Assembly: GCA_029260655.1 (NCBI GenBank)
Contig: JAJDCU010000059.1
Location: forward strand, 44,860 to 108,859
DNA: 64,000 bases
Direction: 5' to 3'
Source of the DNA: Phycisphaeraceae bacterium
Lineage (GTDB): Bacteria > Planctomycetota > Phycisphaerae > Phycisphaerales > Phycisphaeraceae
Shown: positions 44,542 to 52,468 of the stretch, piece after piece
Numbering within the stretch: the first letter of the stretch is position 1
How the letters are laid out: every line of letters starts with the position of its first letter
Program-made: the position numbers and the translations under genes
The notes under the pieces: model-generated
Database searches by the model: none
What the model saw: the letters and a program-made list of their open reading frames with translations, nothing else
Told to the model about the DNA's origin: nothing

Positions 44542-44858
44542 GGATTTGTGAAGTGTGATTGCTGATTGATGATGTGAGGAAGAAGATTTCACCGCAGAGG
44601 GTGGGAAAAGCGGGAATCGCAGGAAATGTAGACGGCCTCAACAGCGGTCGCCGCTAAAGCAGGAAATCGGAGGGGGCATATCCGCAGATTGCGCAGATGA
44701 CGCAGATTTAGAACCAGCGCGGACTCACACGCTTTCCCATCTGCGCAATCTGCGGATCACTCTCCTTGATCCTTTCAGCGTCCTTGGCGTCTTGGCGGTT
44801 CATACTTCCTTTTCTTCACTTCACACTTCATCACTCAGCAATCAGACTTCCAAAAATC
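44542..44858. repeat. MITE-like nested inverted-repeat element
   Basis: Outer arms 44542-44576 and 44824-44858 are imperfect inverted repeats (27-nt core at 44550-44576 with 3 mismatches). Inner arms ATCCGCAGATTGCGCAGATG (44680-44699) and its exact complement (44738-44757) form a perfect 20-bp stem around 38 nt. Short boilerplate motifs seen in other bacterial intergenic repeats (TTTCACCGCAGAG and, reversed, ACCGCCAAGACGCCAAGG) lie between the arms. No coding frame is credible. Confidence 0.65.
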
Positions 44859-45327
44859 CCCACGATTCTCCGGCGGTAGCGGCAGCCACGGGATCAGCGG
44901 GACCTGGTCGGGCCCGTGTACTGATGATCGCGTATAAGCCGGGGCGGTGCGCTCCATCAAGTCCCGTCACCGGCCACACCTTTTGAGTGCGGCTTTTTGT
45001 GGGGGCAGCCCGCGAGTCCAGGTCCTTTTAATCTTTGGATGCTCAGGGGAGTCGGTTAACCGCCATCGTGAGGTTGTCGGCAGACGCGATTCAAAAAGTC
45101 GCGCCTCCACTTAGGGGCGAGAAGTCAGGTTTGTGCGCATAGACCTGTCGCGGGCGGGTGGTTCAGTGATGCGTAAGTCGTGGTCCCGAATCGAAATGAA
45201 AATATTTGATCGCCGACCCCTTTTTCATGTCTAACAGGACCGATCTGTGCGCACGGATCCGGTTGATGCTGAACCGCAAAGGAGCGGCGAGCCGAGCCGA
45301 ACAGTCGGCGCGACATGAGCCCGATGT
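44859..45327. other. Intergenic, no gene recognised
   Basis: Short overlapping frames exist on both strands but none has a ribosome binding site and recognisable product. The stretch separates the repeat element from the hairpin at 45328. Confidence 0.4.
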
Positions 45328-45370
45328 AAGTACAAACGATCGCGCCCCCATGGCGCGATCGTTTGTACTT
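45328..45370. repeat. Perfect 19-bp hairpin
   Basis: AAGTACAAACGATCGCGCC (45328-45346) is perfectly complementary to 45352-45370 around a 5-base loop. No T tract follows on either strand. It lies 34 bp beyond the 3' end of the following minus-strand PEP-CTERM gene, so it may protect or end that transcript, or be an element end. Confidence 0.7.
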
Positions 45371-45404
45371 GAGAGTCTCTCTATCTGTCTGTGACAGACC
45401 TCGA

Positions 45405-46277
45405 TCAGTGCTTTCGACGGCCTGATATCAACACGAAACCGCCGGCGCCCAACAGCGCCAGCGAGGTGGGTTCGGGCGTGACCAGGATGTTACGCCAGTA
45501 GTTGTTCAGGCCGGGCTGGGGTTGTCCGGGGATCACCGTCAGTCCACCCTGCAACACACCGTTCTCGAAGAACTGGAGCGTGAGGATATTGGCCCAGTTA
45601 CCGTTGCCGGCGATTATGGAGTTAGGCGCGATGAACGCGCCTTGGTTATTCGCGACGCTCGCGCTGCCCGCCAGTGGCCCCGCGCCAACGAAGATGCTCA
45701 CGGAGTTCTGCACGTTGTTCTCAAGCGACGCCAGGCCCGCCGCAGCCAAATCGTTCGCAAGGGGAACGAAACCAGCCTGGTCGGTGTTGAACCCCCAGCC
45801 GCCAGCTAGCGCGCCGTTGTTATCAAGCGCTCGGACCTCCACGGACAAGATGCCGGCAAAGAAGCTGCCAGGCGAGCCTGCTGGCGCGGGTATCCCACCC
45901 GGTAGTGCCCAACCGCCCGGCGGCTGGATGTCCAGCGAGATCGTCTGGTTCGTCAGGTCAGGGTCGGCGCCGAAGACCAGCTCCCAGCCCGCCTGCGCCT
46001 CGTCACCATCGACCAGGGGCTCCCAACTCATTTGCAACGTGTCCGCCGTGAAGTCAGGCTCCGAGACCACGCCAAAATTCAGCGTCGGGTCCGCGGCCAG
46101 GTTGTTCGAGCCGGGGTCGAATTGCGACACCGGGCCGATCGTGAACGCCGGCCCCGACGGGTTCACCGCGAAGTCGGGGATAACGACCGGTAGAGCTTGC
46201 ACCGATCCGACGAGAAACACTCCGGCCATCAGGAACACCATCAACCGACTGAAAGATATCCATTTCATCTGAGCCAT
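45405..46277 (-). CDS. PEP-CTERM exported protein of unknown function
   Basis: This 290-residue protein has a signal peptide (about 10-29, LMVFLMAGVFLVGSVQA). The mature part is acidic, beta-rich and without Cys; recognisable stretches are TISLDIQPPGGWALPG and GNWANILTLQFF. The tail is PEPTSLALLGAGGFVLIS followed by GRRKH, the exosortase signal. AGGAGG lies eight bases before the ATG at 46277. Function is unknown; similar short PEP-CTERM proteins are matrix components. Confidence 0.85.
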   Translation of the reverse strand: MAQMKWISFSRLMVFLMAGVFLVGSVQALPVVIPDFAVNPSGPAFTIGPVSQFDPGSNNLAADPTLNFGVVSEPDFTADTLQMSWEPLVDGDEAQAGWELVFGADPDLTNQTISLDIQPPGGWALPGGIPAPAGSPGSFFAGILSVEVRALDNNGALAGGWGFNTDQAGFVPLANDLAAAGLASLENNVQNSVSIFVGAGPLAGSASVANNQGAFIAPNSIIAGNGNWANILTLQFFENGVLQGGLTVIPGQPQPGLNNYWRNILVTPEPTSLALLGAGGFVLISGRRKH

Positions 46278-46820
46278 TCCTCAAACCTCCTCAAAAAAAA
46301 TGTGATTCCGCCTGACTGAGCGGTAGCCGTACGCGCTCGTATGCATCGTGCCGGGTAAGAACGCTTCACGGATGGGTCGCGCAGACGCAAACACGAACGC
46401 CAAGCGCGCTTGATAGCAGATAAGCTTAAATAAACGGACCCGTCTTCCCCCGCTGTCGCGGTCAGACATGGTCACCCCTCCTCGTGAATCTAACCATCAC
46501 TGTACCCGGGCCGCCACGGCCGGGGAAGTCAAAACCGCTGGTTTCAAAGAAAAAAGCGGGCGTCGGATCCGCTTCTCGTGGACCCCAATATGGAAATGCG
46601 GGGCTCGAATAGACTTACATAGATCCCACACGCGCGTGTAGACACAACCTCTATCTAATTTGGCGCAGCCGAGGACCTGGCCCCGGGCTTTTATCGGGAG
46701 ATTGGCGCGCCTGATAAAAATAACTCGCCCTAGCCACCATTCGCAAGGAAGGTCAGACCCATTTGTTTTTCCTCATCTGTGCTGTATCTTCACAGGTTAG
46801 ACAGATTGGATGAGTTGACC
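46278..46820. other. Intergenic, probable promoter region
   Basis: No gene is supported. A 64-codon minus-strand frame at 46281-46475 has no family likeness. An imperfect palindrome, TTTTATCGGG and CCTGATAAAA, spans 46689-46720. The lipoprotein gene on the right and the PEP-CTERM gene on the left are transcribed away from here. Confidence 0.4.
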
Positions 46821-47933
46821 GTGAATCACGGGAAGAAACATCCTACGGCACTTCTCTTTGTAACCGCCTGTACGCTGCTGGCATTGGCCTGTGACCAACA
46901 AGGCTCTCAGACACAGGCGGGGGGCGTTCCTTACAGAGAGATAGAGATCACCTTCCGAAACCCCCACGACGGGACTCGGCTAGCGGGCACACTGACTCTA
47001 CCCGGCGGGGCTGGACCTTTTCCGGCGGTTGTTCTCGTTGTCGGATCCGGACCACACGGCCGTGATGTTCAGATTGGCAAGCACCGTCTTTTCTTCACCC
47101 TTGCGGATTACCTGGGGCGCCACGGGATAGCAGTCATTCGATATGACAAGCGTGGCTGCGGACAATCTGGCGGGACGTACGAACCGCACGACATTGAGAG
47201 CTTCGTCGACGATGCGCTGGCAGGAATCTCCTTCCTCAAGTCACATGAGGCTATAGATCGCAAGCGGATTGGCGCTCTCGGCATCAGCCAAGGGGGACTG
47301 ATTGTGCCCGTTATGGCGACGCGATCCTCTGACGTGGGATTCACGGTGTTGATGGCGGCGCCGGGATTCTGGGGCAAAGAGTTCTGTTGTGTCTCGAGCA
47401 TCGCTATCGCACGCGCGTCCGGCTTCGGAGAGCGGGATGTCGCCCGCATCCGGGAGTTGTACGACGAGATGTGGCCGCTGTACACCAAGCCCAGGCCGTC
47501 CACGACAGAAACGATCGAAGCCAAGCGGCTCCTAGCAGAACTGGCGAGTTTCATGGATTCAGAAAGCAGAGCAATCCTCCATCTGGACGACATCGATGGC
47601 TATTTTGAATTCATGCGGTCTGCTCATGTCCTCGAATCGATGGACGATGATCCGGCCGATGTCTTGAAGCGGGTGCGGTGTCCTGTTCTCGCCATTAACG
47701 GCAGCAAAGACGTGCAAGTCCCCGCGAAAGAGCACCTTGCAGCCATCGAAAGCGCCTTACGTGAGGGAGGCAACCCCTCGTTTGCGGTGGCCGAATTCGA
47801 CGGTTTGAACCATGTTTTTCAGCGAAGCCGGACAGGGCTGCCCGGCGAGTTTTTGGCCAGCAAGGAGGCCATGGCGCCCGAGGTCTTGGAGACAATCACA
47901 GATTGGATCCTTACTGTCACGAGGCCGGAATAG
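46821..47933 (+). CDS. Lipoprotein alpha/beta hydrolase (S33-like)
   Basis: This 370-residue hydrolase has a lipoprotein signal peptide with lipobox LALAC (Cys about residue 24). The alpha/beta core shows VVLVVGSGPHGRDVQ (oxyanion strand), IAVIRYDKRGCGQSGG, and the nucleophile elbow LGISQGG. A late Asp (NGSKDVQVPA) and His (GLNHVF) complete the triad. It resembles serine aminopeptidase/esterase-type proteins (dienelactone hydrolase-like). The GTG at 46821 is preferred over an upstream GTG 46779 because the lipobox then has normal spacing. Its codon use is slightly less GC-biased than neighbours. Confidence 0.85.
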   Translation: MNHGKKHPTALLFVTACTLLALACDQQGSQTQAGGVPYREIEITFRNPHDGTRLAGTLTLPGGAGPFPAVVLVVGSGPHGRDVQIGKHRLFFTLADYLGRHGIAVIRYDKRGCGQSGGTYEPHDIESFVDDALAGISFLKSHEAIDRKRIGALGISQGGLIVPVMATRSSDVGFTVLMAAPGFWGKEFCCVSSIAIARASGFGERDVARIRELYDEMWPLYTKPRPSTTETIEAKRLLAELASFMDSESRAILHLDDIDGYFEFMRSAHVLESMDDDPADVLKRVRCPVLAINGSKDVQVPAKEHLAAIESALREGGNPSFAVAEFDGLNHVFQRSRTGLPGEFLASKEAMAPEVLETITDWILTVTRPE

Positions 47934-48016
47934 GGATAAGTGCAGGCGGATTCAAATCCGAAGCGCATTACCCAAGCCAAACCAGCGACTCAATAACACC
48001 GTCACGCTAGCCCCCC

Positions 48017-49870
48017 TCACACCCCCAGCTTCAGCACGAAGAACAGCAGCCAGATGAGGATGTAGATCGGGATGAGGATCGGCAGGGCGTATTTGAAGAC
48101 GTAGCCGAAGAAGCTGGGCATCTGGATGCCCGCGGACTCGGCGATGGACTTGACCATGAAGTTGGGGCCGTTGCCGATGTAGGTACACGCGCCGAAGAAG
48201 ACCGCGCCGATGGAGATGGCCATGAGGTACATCGCCAGGTCTCGGTTGCCGATGATCATGGCGATCTTCATGTCGGTCTTGGAGACGCTGCCGGCCTGGA
48301 CCTTGGGCTGGTTGTACTGCACAAGCGTATCGAACGCGCCTTTAACCTTCGGGTCGGCGTCGGCGCCAACCCCGGGCGGGTTAGCGTCCAAAGCGAGTTG
48401 CAGCTCGCCGAGTTGTTGGCCGAACTGGTCCTGGACCTGGCCCTGGTTGGTTTCCAGGAAGACGAGGTAGGTCGGTGCGTTGTCGAGCATGCTCGATAGC
48501 GCGCCGGTGATGAAGTAGTACTGGCCGGGGGTTTTCAGGGGCATGTCGGCGGAGTGGTGGTTGAGGTAGTTCAGCGCGGGGACCATGGTCGAGAAGATCC
48601 CGACGAAGAGGATGGCGACCTCCTTGATCGGGCCGTAGGTGAACTCGTTGCGTTCGTAGATGTAGGGCTTGGTCGAGAGCTTGGAGGCGATGGCGGCGAT
48701 GGCCATGAGCACCTCGCGGCTGATCGGCAGCATCAGGTATTCCCCGGCCCGGATGTGCTCGAACATGCTGGGGCGGAAGACGCCGGCGAGGATCAGGCCG
48801 ATGTAGAAAAAGTTCTGGAACCCGTAGATCTGCACGGCCGGTCCGGCGTCGTGCTCGTGCTCGCGTTCGGCCTTGGCGTGGTCGCGCTTGTCGATGACAA
48901 AGAAGATGGCGAGCAGGACGATCAGGCAGACCGCCCACATCGGCCAGAGCGCTTCGAGGACCCAGAAGAACGGCACGCCCTTGAGGTAGCCCATGAATAG
49001 CGGCGGGTCCCCGATCGGAGACAGGCTGCCGCCGCAGTTGGCGACGGCGAAGATGAAAAAGACGATGTGGTAGGGCTTGATGTGTGCCCGGTTGATGCGG
49101 ATGTAAGGGCGGATCAGCAGCATCGCGGCGCCGGTCGTCCCGACCACGTTGGCGATCACTGCGCCGACCAGCAGCAGCGTCGTGTTCGTCGTCGCCGTCG
49201 CCCGGCGTGAGACGTTGATCACGATCCCGCCGCTGACGATATACAAAGACCCCAGCAGCGCGATGAAGCTGACGTACTCCTGCATCTCGTGCATCCAGGC
49301 GGTCCGGCTGGCGGGCAGGTCCTGCTTGAAGAAGAACAGGTAGTACGCCGCGGTGACCGTACCCAGGCCGATCGCGAACTTGGGGTAATGGTGCTCCCAG
49401 AAGTGCATGTTGATCAGCGGCATCACCGCGATGCTGCCGAGCAAGAGCGCAAACGGCAGCATCCAATACCACTGCACGTTCGGCGTATCGTGCTGACCGC
49501 TGTCGCCGCCGTGGGCTTCATCCGCCTCGTGTGCTCCCGGTTCTCCGTGATCGGCCGCTTCCAGATGTGCATCGACCGCGGCGGCTGACTCCGTCAGGTG
49601 CGCATCGACTGCTTCGGCTGTTTCCTCAAGGTGCTCGTTGACTCGCTTGGCTTCAGCCTCCACGTGTTCGGCCGTCTGATTCGGCGCATGCCCGTCGGGA
49701 GCATCGACGGCGTGGGTATCGACCTGGGCGTGATCAACGGCGGCGTCATGCGACGCGCCGTCATCGACGGGGGTCAGGCGGTAGGTGATGGCAAACGCCA
49801 GCACCAGACCCAGCAGGACCAAGGCGAGCCCGGGCTTATGGGTCGAGCTTTTCGTGGGTTGATCCGTCAT
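48017..49870 (-). CDS. Na+/H+ antiporter (CitMHS/NhaD-like) with His- and acid-rich N-terminal insert
   Basis: This 617-residue protein has an N-terminal membrane segment (about 14-31), then about 100 residues rich in His, Asp, Glu and Ala, and about 12 further helices (from about 135). The transporter part has GTTGAAMLLIRP and GGSLSPIGDPPLFMGYL, and later SMLDNAPTYLVF; these are the two inverted hairpins of CitM-type sodium:proton antiporters. Predicted function is Na+ extrusion with H+ entry. GGAGG precedes the ATG at 49870. The His-rich insert could sense pH or bind metals. Confidence 0.88.
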   Translation of the reverse strand: MTDQPTKSSTHKPGLALVLLGLVLAFAITYRLTPVDDGASHDAAVDHAQVDTHAVDAPDGHAPNQTAEHVEAEAKRVNEHLEETAEAVDAHLTESAAAVDAHLEAADHGEPGAHEADEAHGGDSGQHDTPNVQWYWMLPFALLLGSIAVMPLINMHFWEHHYPKFAIGLGTVTAAYYLFFFKQDLPASRTAWMHEMQEYVSFIALLGSLYIVSGGIVINVSRRATATTNTTLLLVGAVIANVVGTTGAAMLLIRPYIRINRAHIKPYHIVFFIFAVANCGGSLSPIGDPPLFMGYLKGVPFFWVLEALWPMWAVCLIVLLAIFFVIDKRDHAKAEREHEHDAGPAVQIYGFQNFFYIGLILAGVFRPSMFEHIRAGEYLMLPISREVLMAIAAIASKLSTKPYIYERNEFTYGPIKEVAILFVGIFSTMVPALNYLNHHSADMPLKTPGQYYFITGALSSMLDNAPTYLVFLETNQGQVQDQFGQQLGELQLALDANPPGVGADADPKVKGAFDTLVQYNQPKVQAGSVSKTDMKIAMIIGNRDLAMYLMAISIGAVFFGACTYIGNGPNFMVKSIAESAGIQMPSFFGYVFKYALPILIPIYILIWLLFFVLKLGV

Positions 49871-49939
49871 GGTTGCCTCCGCGCTTGGGTGCGCGTCTGA
49901 TGTTGGATGATGCCCCCCACCCCTTGGCCAAACGCACCG

Positions 49940-50539
49940 TTAGCATGAGCCCTCATACGCGGAGCCCAACGCACACAGCCCATTAAGGACCCGTGAAAAC
50001 AATTCGTACAGCCGCTTGAGCCGGTCTATGTCCTTGACCTCGCCCTGCAACTCCAGCACCAGCTCGTCGACGCCGTCGGGGAAATCGTCCTTGAACCACG
50101 AGCCTGCGTCCCGGACTTGAAGGTGGATGTCGGGCTCGAGCTTGGTCAGCTCGCGCAGGCGGTCGTCGTCGAACAGGGCCTTGATCTTGTCGGGGTCCGA
50201 GCCCTGGACGAGGAACATCTTGTCGAAAGGCTCGTGGTCGACCTGGATATCCTGCATGCCCAGGAGCTTGCCGATGTTGGCGAACACGTCCTGGTGGCTG
50301 ATAGCAAACCGCAGGCCGTCGGGGTTGACAAACGGTGCACGCAGGCGGGTGTAGATGTGCTCCGAGCGGTACCCCGGCTCGCTGTGGTAATCCAGCGTCA
50401 CCGACCAGGACCCCATACACGCGACAAGCTTATCGTGCCGCCAACCCTTCTCGTCGGTGAGCCGGCCGCCCAACTCGTCGCTGAGCCGCTTCCACAGCTC
50501 GTTCTCATGGTCGGCGAACTTCTCTCGTAGCGATGACAT
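49940..50539 (-). CDS. Conserved-looking protein of unknown function
   Basis: This soluble protein of 199 residues is not recognised. It is acidic, mixed alpha/beta and lacks a signal peptide. Features: an N-terminal helix (REKFADHENELWKRLSDEL), a strand-rich centre (SWSVTLDYHSEPGYRSEH), and a C-terminal helix (DIDRLKRLYELFSRVL). AAGGG lies eight bases before the ATG at 50539. It is located between the antiporter and a sigma-region-4-like gene, without evident functional link. Confidence 0.7.
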   Translation of the reverse strand: MSSLREKFADHENELWKRLSDELGGRLTDEKGWRHDKLVACMGSWSVTLDYHSEPGYRSEHIYTRLRAPFVNPDGLRFAISHQDVFANIGKLLGMQDIQVDHEPFDKMFLVQGSDPDKIKALFDDDRLRELTKLEPDIHLQVRDAGSWFKDDFPDGVDELVLELQGEVKDIDRLKRLYELFSRVLNGLCALGSAYEGSC

Positions 50540-50899
50540 GCCAGCCCTTTCGGTTGATCACGCCGGGTCTCTCAGACGGCTTTTTACCCGGCGGGCAGGT
50601 AGATGAAAAAGGACAACAACGCCGGGCTGATTACCTTCGTCGGCTCTCGACAGGATAAGACTTTAGCTCTGTTACTGGCGTGGGTTAGCCACATCCCGGC
50701 GGGAGATATCGGAACAGGCCAAGGGGAGATTGGCGGAAGATCAGGCTCTGTCTTAAAAAGGTCCAACGCCGGAGCCTCAAACGCTCACAGAGGGTCGGAT
50801 GCCCGGATATCAATGCATGGGTGTCTGTGCCCCGGGTAGCGGTGCCGTCGCTGCACCCAGACCCGTCGTGGCCCGGAAGTAAAGTCGTTTTGACGGGGC
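50540..50899. other. Intergenic with a hairpin
   Basis: CGCCGGGT (50561-50568) and ACCCGGCG (50586-50593) can pair with a 17-base loop. No gene is supported; a 78-codon plus-strand frame at 50603 has no family likeness. Confidence 0.4.
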
Positions 50900-51199
50900 T
50901 TAATTCACCGGCACGGCGCGATAAGCGGCGTCCGGCAGCGTGGAGCCGACACCCATGGCGGCGTACCCGCCCTTGGGCTTGAGCGCGGCGCCGGCCTGCT
51001 CGCGGAGCTTATCCAGCATGGTACACACACGGGCCTCGGGGATATCCAGCACAAGACCGATCTCGGTCTGCGACAATTGGTCAGCGTAGAAAAGCAACAG
51101 AATCAAGCGCTCGGTACGGCTTAACGTATTCATGAAAGCCCGCATCCGTCCAGCATCCTTGCCGCTCATACCGAACACTCCCATGATGTCCAAGCCCAT
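50900..51199 (-). CDS. Sigma-70 region 4-like orphan protein
   Basis: This protein of about 99 residues contains a complete sigma region 4 helix-turn-helix (LSRTERLILLLFYADQLS, TEIGLVLDIPEARVCTMLDK) but no region 2, so it cannot be a standard sigma factor. Region-4-only proteins occur in planctomycetes and may act as transcriptional activators or antagonists. The open frame extends to 51478, but residues before 51199 (ATG, MGLDIMGVFG) have no domain likeness. The start is uncertain. Confidence 0.55.
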   Translation of the reverse strand: MGLDIMGVFGMSGKDAGRMRAFMNTLSRTERLILLLFYADQLSQTEIGLVLDIPEARVCTMLDKLREQAGAALKPKGGYAAMGVGSTLPDAAYRAVPVN

Positions 51200-51642
51200 G
51201 ACCCAAGATGTCGAACCCATTCGCGAGAAAAATGGACATGTCTCCGCCCTCCGTGGCGACCCTCGGACATGCTCCCCGCATTCATCCCCGTGCATAGGCT
51301 TATCGGACCGCTCACCGGCCGCGCTTGAACCTTTTTCCGAGTTTTCACCGGCAAGTATTTTACCCAGATGAACTCGATTAACCGTGCTAACTCGGCGCAG
51401 GCGAGACACCGCCCAACAGATATCCACTTCGCTTAATGTGTGTAAACCGTTACGGCTAACGCAGTCAACGCCTGACACGCCAGTCTTTCCCCCTCGGGGA
51501 TCGATCCCGCGTATTGGAAATCAATATGTAAAGATAAATTCGACTTTTATAATACCCTCTGCCCCGCCTGGGAACGATCCGGAGCTTTGGAAAACATATA
51601 AAAGTGTGTTTTATCTTTTGTGCTGGGTACAACTACCTAGAA

Positions 51643-51661
51643 GCCAGGCGAGCCGCCTGGC
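51643..51661. repeat. GC-rich hairpin downstream of tRNA-Leu
   Basis: GCCAGGCG-AGC-CGCCTGGC is a perfect 8-bp stem with a triloop, 33 bp past the tRNA 3' end on the minus strand. No T tract follows, but the short T run at 51689-51693 follows the tRNA itself. Confidence 0.5.
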
Positions 51662-51693
51662 GGGGACTTCGCTCCGTGGTGACCCCCCAAAAA

Positions 51694-51780
<87 letters not shown>

Positions 51781-51846
51781 GGTCGACAGTGTCCGCTTAA
51801 CCGCCTGGACTTGCAACTTGCGCCCGTGCCGGACACACTCGGGCCC

Positions 51847-52353
51847 ATGCCAGATCCTTTCCAGACCTTCGACCTGGGCCCGCGGTTCGACCTCGATGAG
51901 GCCGACCTGCACGCCCGGTTTATCCGTGCTTCACAAGCCAGCCACCCCGACCGCCACACCGATCCGGTTGACCAGGCCCAGGCGGCCGAGCACGCCGCCG
52001 AGATCAACCACGCCTTCGCGGTGCTCAGTGACCCCGAGCGCCGCGCCGACGCCCTGCTCACGCTATTGGGTGGGCCCGCCAAGGACCAGGACAAGTCGCT
52101 GCCGCCGGACCTGCTGATGGACATGATGGAGACCCGCGAACGGCTGGAAGAAGCGATCGCCAAAGACAACCGGGCCGAGTTGGATAAGCTACGCGCCTGG
52201 GCCCACGACCAGCGCGGCGCCCATCTGAAAAGAATCGCCGACCTGTTCGCCGAGACTCGGGACGGGTTACCCGCCGACACCGCCAAGGCCATCCGGATCG
52301 AACTCAACGCCCTGCGCTACATCCAGCGCATGCTCGAACAGATGCCGGGGTGA
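51847..52353 (+). CDS. hscB: Fe-S assembly co-chaperone HscB
   Basis: HscB delivers the IscU-bound cluster to HscA. The J-domain is at the N terminus with the HPD motif (SHPDRH) and the family-typical helix (FIRASQASHPD). The C-terminal helical HscB domain follows (LLMDMMETRERLEEAIAKDN, ELNALRYIQRMLEQ). Length is about 168 residues, normal. The ATG at 51847 begins MPDPFQTF, a typical start; an in-frame ATG lies at 51811. No isc genes are adjacent. Confidence 0.9.
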   Translation: MPDPFQTFDLGPRFDLDEADLHARFIRASQASHPDRHTDPVDQAQAAEHAAEINHAFAVLSDPERRADALLTLLGGPAKDQDKSLPPDLLMDMMETRERLEEAIAKDNRAELDKLRAWAHDQRGAHLKRIADLFAETRDGLPADTAKAIRIELNALRYIQRMLEQMPG

Positions 52354-52468
52354 TTGGGGTTGGGGGTTGTGGTTAGGGGTTGGGGATAGGGGTTGGGGAT
52401 TACAAATCATCAATCACAGATCCTTTCCCCCCGACGCAGCGGGCTTCGGCACGCCGGGCCACTGCACC

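Noticed and set aside
46281..46475. 64-codon minus-strand frame upstream of a PEP-CTERM gene
   Set aside because: It lacks a ribosome binding site and any recognisable sequence; the region is more likely a leader or promoter.
50603..50839. 78-codon plus-strand frame
   Set aside because: It has no family likeness and no ribosome binding site, and it overlaps a hairpin-containing intergenic region.
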